Shown: positions 6,960-10,384 of the stretch, one piece after another | Layout: the number at the start of each line of letters is the position of its first letter | Position numbering within the stretch: position 1 is the stretch's first letter | DNA from: Limisphaerales bacterium | GTDB taxonomy: Bacteria; Verrucomicrobiota; Verrucomicrobiia; Limisphaerales; UBA8199 | Direction of reading: 5' to 3' | Assembly: GCA_025356925.1 (NCBI GenBank) | Contig: JANXQE010000666.1 | Span: 1 to 10,384, forward strand | Length of the DNA stretch: 10,384 nucleotides | The notes under the pieces: generated by a model | What the model was told of the DNA's origin: nothing | Databases searched by the model: none | The model's input: only the letters and a program-made list of their open reading frames with translations | Position numbers and translations under genes: made by a program

Positions 6960-7030
6960 CCCGTGCCGCAGCGGCCCTTTCCCCTTGGTGCGCGCTCTCC
7001 TCGATCCACCTAAACCTGCTAAGCTCTCAC

Positions 7031-7065
7031 CAAAAGAGGGTGAACTTTTGCCAAAGCGAGTGAGG
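7031..7065. repeat. Dispersed 35-base repeat, copy 1
   Basis: This stretch matches 10232-10266 at 27 of 35 positions by ungapped comparison, including the exact 12-mer AACTTTTGCCAA. It contains an inverted repeat CAAAAG (7031-7036) / CTTTTG (7045-7050). A second overlapping dyad, TCACC/GGTGA, spans 7027-7043. This copy lies about 160 bases upstream of the synthetase start. Confidence 0.6.
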
Positions 7066-7111
7066 CGGGTTAAGTTCGCTGGCCGCAAACTGCTTTAGTT
7101 CGGATCAACCG

Positions 7112-7126
7112 GAGGCTGCCAGCCTC
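7112..7126. repeat. Small hairpin GAGGCT-GCC-AGCCTC
   Basis: A perfect 6-bp stem with a three-base spacer lies about 100 bases upstream of the synthetase start. It could be a REP-like repeat or part of the mRNA leader. No U-run follows. Confidence 0.4.
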
Positions 7127-7225
7127 GGGCCTCGAGCCTTCAGAACACCTGCTGAGGTGGGCCACGCTGGCTCTCGGACCGCGAGGGAGGTTGAATCCGT
7201 TTACGCGATTAACACAGATTTGATC

Positions 7226-9967
7226 ATGAATGTATCGACCGCTCAAAAGCCATTTAGCTCGTTGAACCGGCAACTCACGCGTCACCCGCTGGATGCTATC
7301 TTCGCCCCCAAATCCGTGGCGGTGGTCGGGGCCACCGAAAAAGTCGGGAGCGTCGGCCGCACCGTGCTGTGGAACCTGATGAACACTCCATTCGGCGGTC
7401 CTATCTACCCGGTCAATCCCACGCGGACGAGTGTGCTGGGCATCAAGGCCTACCCAAAGCTCTCGGTATTACCTGAGAAACCCGAGCTCATCGTGGTGAC
7501 CACGCCGGCCATCACCATTCCGAGCATCATCAGCGAAGCTGCGGACCTCGGCATCCCCGGGGCCGTGGTGATCTCGGCGGGGTTCAAGGAAATCGGTGCG
7601 GCCGGTGTGGAACTCGAACGTCAGTTGCTGGCCCACGCCCGCCGCGGTAACCTGCGCCTGGTCGGTCCGAACTGCCTCGGGGTCATGAATCCCATCACGG
7701 GGGTGAATGCCACGTTCGCTGCCGGCATCGCTCGTCGCGGTAACGTTGCCTTCATTAGTCAATCGGGCGCTCTGTGCACCGCTGTGCTCGATTGGTCATT
7801 GCGCGAGGAAGTCGGCTTCAGCGCGTTTGTGTCCATTGGCTCCATGCTGGATGTCGGTTGGGGCGACCTGATCAGCTACTTCGGCGATGATCCGAGCACC
7901 AAAAGCATCGTCATCTATATGGAGTCCATCGGCGATGCGCGTTCCTTCCTCTCGGCGGCTCGCGAGGTGGCCTTGACCAAGCCGATTATTATTATCAAAC
8001 CCGGACGCACCGAAGGCGCCGCGAAAGCCGCTGCTTCGCACACCGGTTCGCTCACTGGTTCAGATGACGTCCTCGAAGCCGCTTTCAAACGCTGCGGCGT
8101 CCTGCGGGTCAACAAAATCTCAGATTTGTTCCACATGTCGGAAGTCCTCTCCAAACAGCCGCGGCCCCAGGGAAATCGGCTGACCATCATCACCAACGCC
8201 GGAGGGCCGGGTGTGCTCGCGACCGACGCCCTGCTTACGACCGGAGGCGCCCTGGCCGAGGTTGCGAAAGAGACCATCGATGAGCTCAACAAATTTCTGC
8301 CCCCCGTCTGGAGCCATAACAACCCCATCGACGTCATCGGTGATGCCGGCCCCGACCTTTACGCCAAAACCCTCGAAGTTGCTGGCCGAGATCCCAACAG
8401 CGATGGTTTGCTCGTCATTTTGACCCCGCAAGCCATGACGGATGCCACCGCTACCGCCGAACGGCTCAAGGCCTTCGGCCACATCGCCGGCAAGCCCGTG
8501 CTGGCCAGTTGGATGGGAGGCAATGAAGTCGCTCCCGCCGAGGCGATCCTTAACCGCGCCGGCATTCCCACTTTCGCCTACCCGGATACCGCGGCCATGG
8601 TCTTCACCGCCATGTACCAGTACAACGAGAACCTTCGTGCCCTGTACGAAACCCCCGTTCCCTCCGCCGACCCGGCCGATATCGAATCGGGCCGCGCCAA
8701 AGCCAATGCGCTGATTGAATCCATTCGCAAAAGCGGCCGCACGATCCTCACCGAGGCCGAGTCGAAAGACCTGATGGCCTGCTACGGAATCCCGACCGTC
8801 GTCACCAAAATTGCCAAAACCGAAGCCGCCGCTGTAAAAACCGCCGCCCAAATTGGCTTCCCGATCGTCTTGAAACTTTTTTCCGAAACCATTACCCACA
8901 AAACCGATGTCGGCGGAGTGCAGTTGAATTTGAAGGACGAAGCGGATGTGCGCCGCGCGTTCAATGACATCAAGACCGCCGTTACCGAGAAAAAGGGAGT
9001 CGAGCACTTTCAGGGGGTCACGGTTCAGAAAATGATCAAGTTGACCGAAGGCTACGAGTTAATCCTCGGCAGCAGCATCGATCCGCAATTTGGCCCGGTC
9101 CTGCTCTTCGGAATGGGTGGCCAACTGGTCGAGGTTTTCCAGGACAAGGCGCTTGGCCTCCCCCCCTTGAACACGACCCTGGCCCGGCGGATGATCGAGA
9201 CCACGAAGATCTATAAAGCGCTCAAAGGTGTCCGCGGCCGGAAGCCGGTGGACCTGGCTGGTTTGGAGAAGCTTATGGTGGGTTTTAGCCAGTTAGTTGC
9301 CGAGCAGCGCTGGGTCAAGGAAATCGACATTAACCCCCTGTTCGCATCCGGCGAGGACCTCGTCGCGCTGGATGCCCGGGTCATCCTGCATGATCCAAAA
9401 ACGACCGAAGAGCAGCTCCCCAAACTGGCCATCCGGCCTTATCCAACGCAGTACGTCGAGAATTGGAAGCTGAAAGGCGGAACGCCGATCACCCTCCGTC
9501 CGATCCGTCCTGAAGACGAGCCGGCCATGGTCGGTTTTCACGAGGGGCTTTCCGAGCGCAGTGTTTATCTGCGGTATTTTGGACCGCTCAAACTTCAGCA
9601 ACGTGTCGCCCACAGCCGGCTCCTGCGCATCTGCTTCAACGATTACGACCGTGAAATCGCCCTGGTTGCTGAGAGAAACCTCGGCAAGGGCCGCTACGAA
9701 ATTCTTGGCGTTGGCCGCATGAGTAAGGTGCACGCGTCCGGCCTGGCGGAGTTCGCCGTCGTCGTCACCGACAAATGGCAGAATAAGGGTTTGGGGACCG
9801 AGTTGACCAAGCGGCTAATCGATATCGCCCGACACGAAAAACTCAGTCGTTTGGTCGCCTACACTTTGCTCGAGAATAAAGAGATGCAGCACATGTGCAA
9901 AAAGCTCGGTTTCGAAGTCCATCAATCCATGGAAGACGGCGAGTGCAGTATCGTGATGGATCTTTGA
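7226..9967 (+). CDS. Fused ADP-forming acyl-CoA (acetate-CoA) synthetase with C-terminal GNAT acetyltransferase
   Basis: A cytoplasmic enzyme of 913 aa from the ATG at 7226; an in-frame GTG at 7157 would add 23 poorly conserved residues. Residues about 22-150 are the CoA-binding domain (SVAVVGATEKVGSVG at 30-44). About 165-475 are the two succinyl-CoA-ligase-like domains, with the catalytic His272 in SHTGSLTGSDD. About 500-725 are the ATP-grasp (beta) domain, with the second conserved histidine His558 in THKTDVGGV. The family interconverts acetyl- or acyl-CoA + ADP + phosphate and acid + CoA + ATP through phosphohistidine. Residues about 754-910 are a GNAT domain with the acetyl-CoA loop QNKGLG (852-857). 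The order is that of Pat/PatZ protein acetyltransferases. Unlike the enterobacterial members, whose ligase part is thought inactive, both phosphohistidine sites are kept, so it may be truly bifunctional. Acid preference and protein targets are unknown. Confidence 0.93.
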   Translation: MNVSTAQKPFSSLNRQLTRHPLDAIFAPKSVAVVGATEKVGSVGRTVLWNLMNTPFGGPIYPVNPTRTSVLGIKAYPKLSVLPEKPELIVVTTPAITIPSIISEAADLGIPGAVVISAGFKEIGAAGVELERQLLAHARRGNLRLVGPNCLGVMNPITGVNATFAAGIARRGNVAFISQSGALCTAVLDWSLREEVGFSAFVSIGSMLDVGWGDLISYFGDDPSTKSIVIYMESIGDARSFLSAAREVALTKPIIIIKPGRTEGAAKAAASHTGSLTGSDDVLEAAFKRCGVLRVNKISDLFHMSEVLSKQPRPQGNRLTIITNAGGPGVLATDALLTTGGALAEVAKETIDELNKFLPPVWSHNNPIDVIGDAGPDLYAKTLEVAGRDPNSDGLLVILTPQAMTDATATAERLKAFGHIAGKPVLASWMGGNEVAPAEAILNRAGIPTFAYPDTAAMVFTAMYQYNENLRALYETPVPSADPADIESGRAKANALIESIRKSGRTILTEAESKDLMACYGIPTVVTKIAKTEAAAVKTAAQIGFPIVLKLFSETITHKTDVGGVQLNLKDEADVRRAFNDIKTAVTEKKGVEHFQGVTVQKMIKLTEGYELILGSSIDPQFGPVLLFGMGGQLVEVFQDKALGLPPLNTTLARRMIETTKIYKALKGVRGRKPVDLAGLEKLMVGFSQLVAEQRWVKEIDINPLFASGEDLVALDARVILHDPKTTEEQLPKLAIRPYPTQYVENWKLKGGTPITLRPIRPEDEPAMVGFHEGLSERSVYLRYFGPLKLQQRVAHSRLLRICFNDYDREIALVAERNLGKGRYEILGVGRMSKVHASGLAEFAVVVTDKWQNKGLGTELTKRLIDIARHEKLSRLVAYTLLENKEMQHMCKKLGFEVHQSMEDGECSIVMDL

Positions 9968-9992
9968 CAGGATGGACAGGATGGACAGGATT
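9966..9992 (+). repeat. Tandem 9-mer repeat, three units (GACAGGATG, GACAGGATG, GACAGGATT)
   Basis: Three back-to-back 9-base units begin inside the stop codon of the synthetase gene: the TGA at 9965-9967 supplies the first GA. An inverted set of three related units lies at 10151-10177. Such CAGGAT-type tandem repeats are, from general experience, seen between genes in many environmental bacteria; their function is unknown. Confidence 0.8.
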
Positions 9993-10150
9993 ATTTCCGG
10001 CCGGAGGCTTTAGTGAGGGATGAGTGCGAGGGGGGTGGCGCTCCCCTAAACCGAAGTCTTCATAACCGAAATTGAACCGCCAACCCATCATGGTGCGTGT
10101 CGCCATGGATTAGGATGAAGTTTCCGTCAGAGCGCGTTCGGCCGTAGGAA

Positions 10151-10177
10151 CATCCTGTCAATCCTGTTCATCCTGTC
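10151..10177 (-). repeat. Tandem 9-mer repeat, three units, inverted relative to 9966-9992
   Basis: Read on the minus strand this is GACAGGATG, AACAGGATT, GACAGGATG. It matches the unit array at 9966-9992 at 24 of 27 positions, so the two arrays form an imperfect long-range inverted repeat separated by 158 bases. Confidence 0.8.
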
Positions 10178-10231
10178 TTCGGCTACGCACCTTTTGCCGG
10201 CTCGACTTTTCCTTTTTGGGACACGCATTCG

Positions 10232-10266
10232 CAAAAAACGGTTAACTTTTGCCAACCGCAGTGAAG
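10232..10266. repeat. Dispersed 35-base repeat, copy 2
   Basis: This matches 7031-7065 at 27 of 35 positions in the same orientation, 3,201 bases away. It keeps the dyad as GCAAAA (10231-10236) / TTTTGC (10247-10252) and the exact AACTTTTGCCAA core. It lies about 50 bases upstream of the possible gene start at 10319. Confidence 0.6.
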
Positions 10267-10318
10267 TCCCCCAGGCAGCTTCCCTCCAAATTACGATGGT
10301 TCGAAAAAATGTGTTTCT

Positions 10319-10384
10319 ATGACATCAAATAAATCACTTTCTGCTGAGACAAAGCCTGTCGTTTTCAAGACCCTCGACGGCAAT
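10319..10384 (+). CDS. Possible start of a hypothetical gene, cut by the window edge
   Basis: An ATG at 10319 opens 22 codons that remain open to the end of the window (begins MTSNKSLSAETKPVVF). Two upstream ATGs in other frames close after a few codons, so this is the only candidate start here. The short peptide has no recognisable motif, and no Shine-Dalgarno sequence precedes it. The evidence is only an open frame of 66 bases on the same strand as the preceding genes, so it could be chance. Confidence 0.35.
   Translation, partial: MTSNKSLSAETKPVVFKTLDGN

Larger units (their letters stand above)
6826..7225. other. Repeat-rich intergenic region before the acyl-CoA synthetase gene
   Basis: These 400 bases hold no gene that I can support. 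Small frames on both strands read through repeats. From left to right there is a strong hairpin three bases after the kinase stop (6828-6853), a long nested inverted repeat with TTCGGATTTC-type units (6881-6959), one copy of a 35-base dispersed repeat (7031-7065) and a small hairpin (7112-7126). The leader and promoter of the downstream gene must lie in its right part, but I see no convincing -35/-10 pair. Confidence 0.6.
9968..10318. other. Repeat-bounded intergenic region after the synthetase gene
   Basis: No gene is supported in these 351 bases. The left 25 bases are a 9-mer tandem repeat and 10151-10177 is its inverted partner, leaving 158 bases between them. That interval contains CCGGCCGG (9997-10004) and a weak dyad CATGG/CCATG (10089-10107), but no recognisable coding sequence. 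The right part carries copy 2 of the 35-base dispersed repeat (10232-10266) and turns AT-richer before the possible gene start at 10319. No intrinsic terminator with a U-tract is visible. Confidence 0.6.

Noticed and set aside
7157..7225. GTG at 7157 as the start of the synthetase
   Set aside because: The 23 extra residues lie outside the conserved N-terminus of the family, and the ATG at 7226 gives the usual length.
8120..9007. Long minus-strand open frame (295 codons) opposite the synthetase
   Set aside because: It is antisense to the conserved ligase and ATP-grasp domains. The glycine-rich low-complexity translation is a reading-frame artefact.
9966..9992. Tandem 9-mers as a CRISPR remnant
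   Set aside because: The units are only 9 bases, directly adjacent without spacers, and no cas gene is nearby.

Overview
The window looks like chromosomal DNA of a moderately GC-rich Gram-negative bacterium, most likely a member of the Verrucomicrobiota (a Pedosphaera/Limisphaerales-like lineage). The lineage call is inference. It rests on the type IV prepilin-like N-terminus at the left edge, the PocR-AraC regulator, the general lack of strong Shine-Dalgarno sequences, and the short degenerate repeats scattered between genes. No 16S rRNA or other decisive marker is present.

Layout: positions 1-108 (minus strand) hold the start of a prepilin-type protein that runs off the left edge. Positions 109-763 are a 655-base divergent intergenic region with hairpins and a short direct repeat but no convincing gene. 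Five genes on the plus strand follow: a PocR-AraC transcription regulator (764-1786); a PAS histidine kinase of the NarX/DegS type (1845-3005); its NarL/LuxR-type response regulator (3074-3739); a large membrane-anchored histidine kinase with four PAS domains (about 3874-6825); and, after a 400-base repeat-rich gap, a fused ADP-forming acyl-CoA synthetase/GNAT acetyltransferase (about 7226-9967). A second repeat-rich gap (9968-10318) leads to what may be the first codons of another gene at the right edge.

How the genes may work together: four consecutive genes are signal-transduction genes. The first kinase and the response regulator form an obvious two-component pair. Its PAS domain closely resembles the haem PAS of the oxygen sensor FixL and keeps the residue that aligns with the haem-ligating histidine, so an oxygen or redox input is a reasonable hypothesis. 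The second kinase has no receiver domain of its own and may feed the same response regulator. The last gene makes or uses acetyl-CoA or another acyl-CoA and may also acetylate proteins. A link between the sensors and this enzyme is only suggested by proximity and shared orientation.

The least explained material is between the genes: a 35-base imperfect repeat found once on each side of the synthetase gene; three-unit 9-mer tandem repeats (GACAGGATG type) in inverted orientation downstream of it; and a hairpin plus a nested inverted-repeat element after the large kinase. I did not find a defence system, CRISPR array, transposase, tRNA or rRNA.
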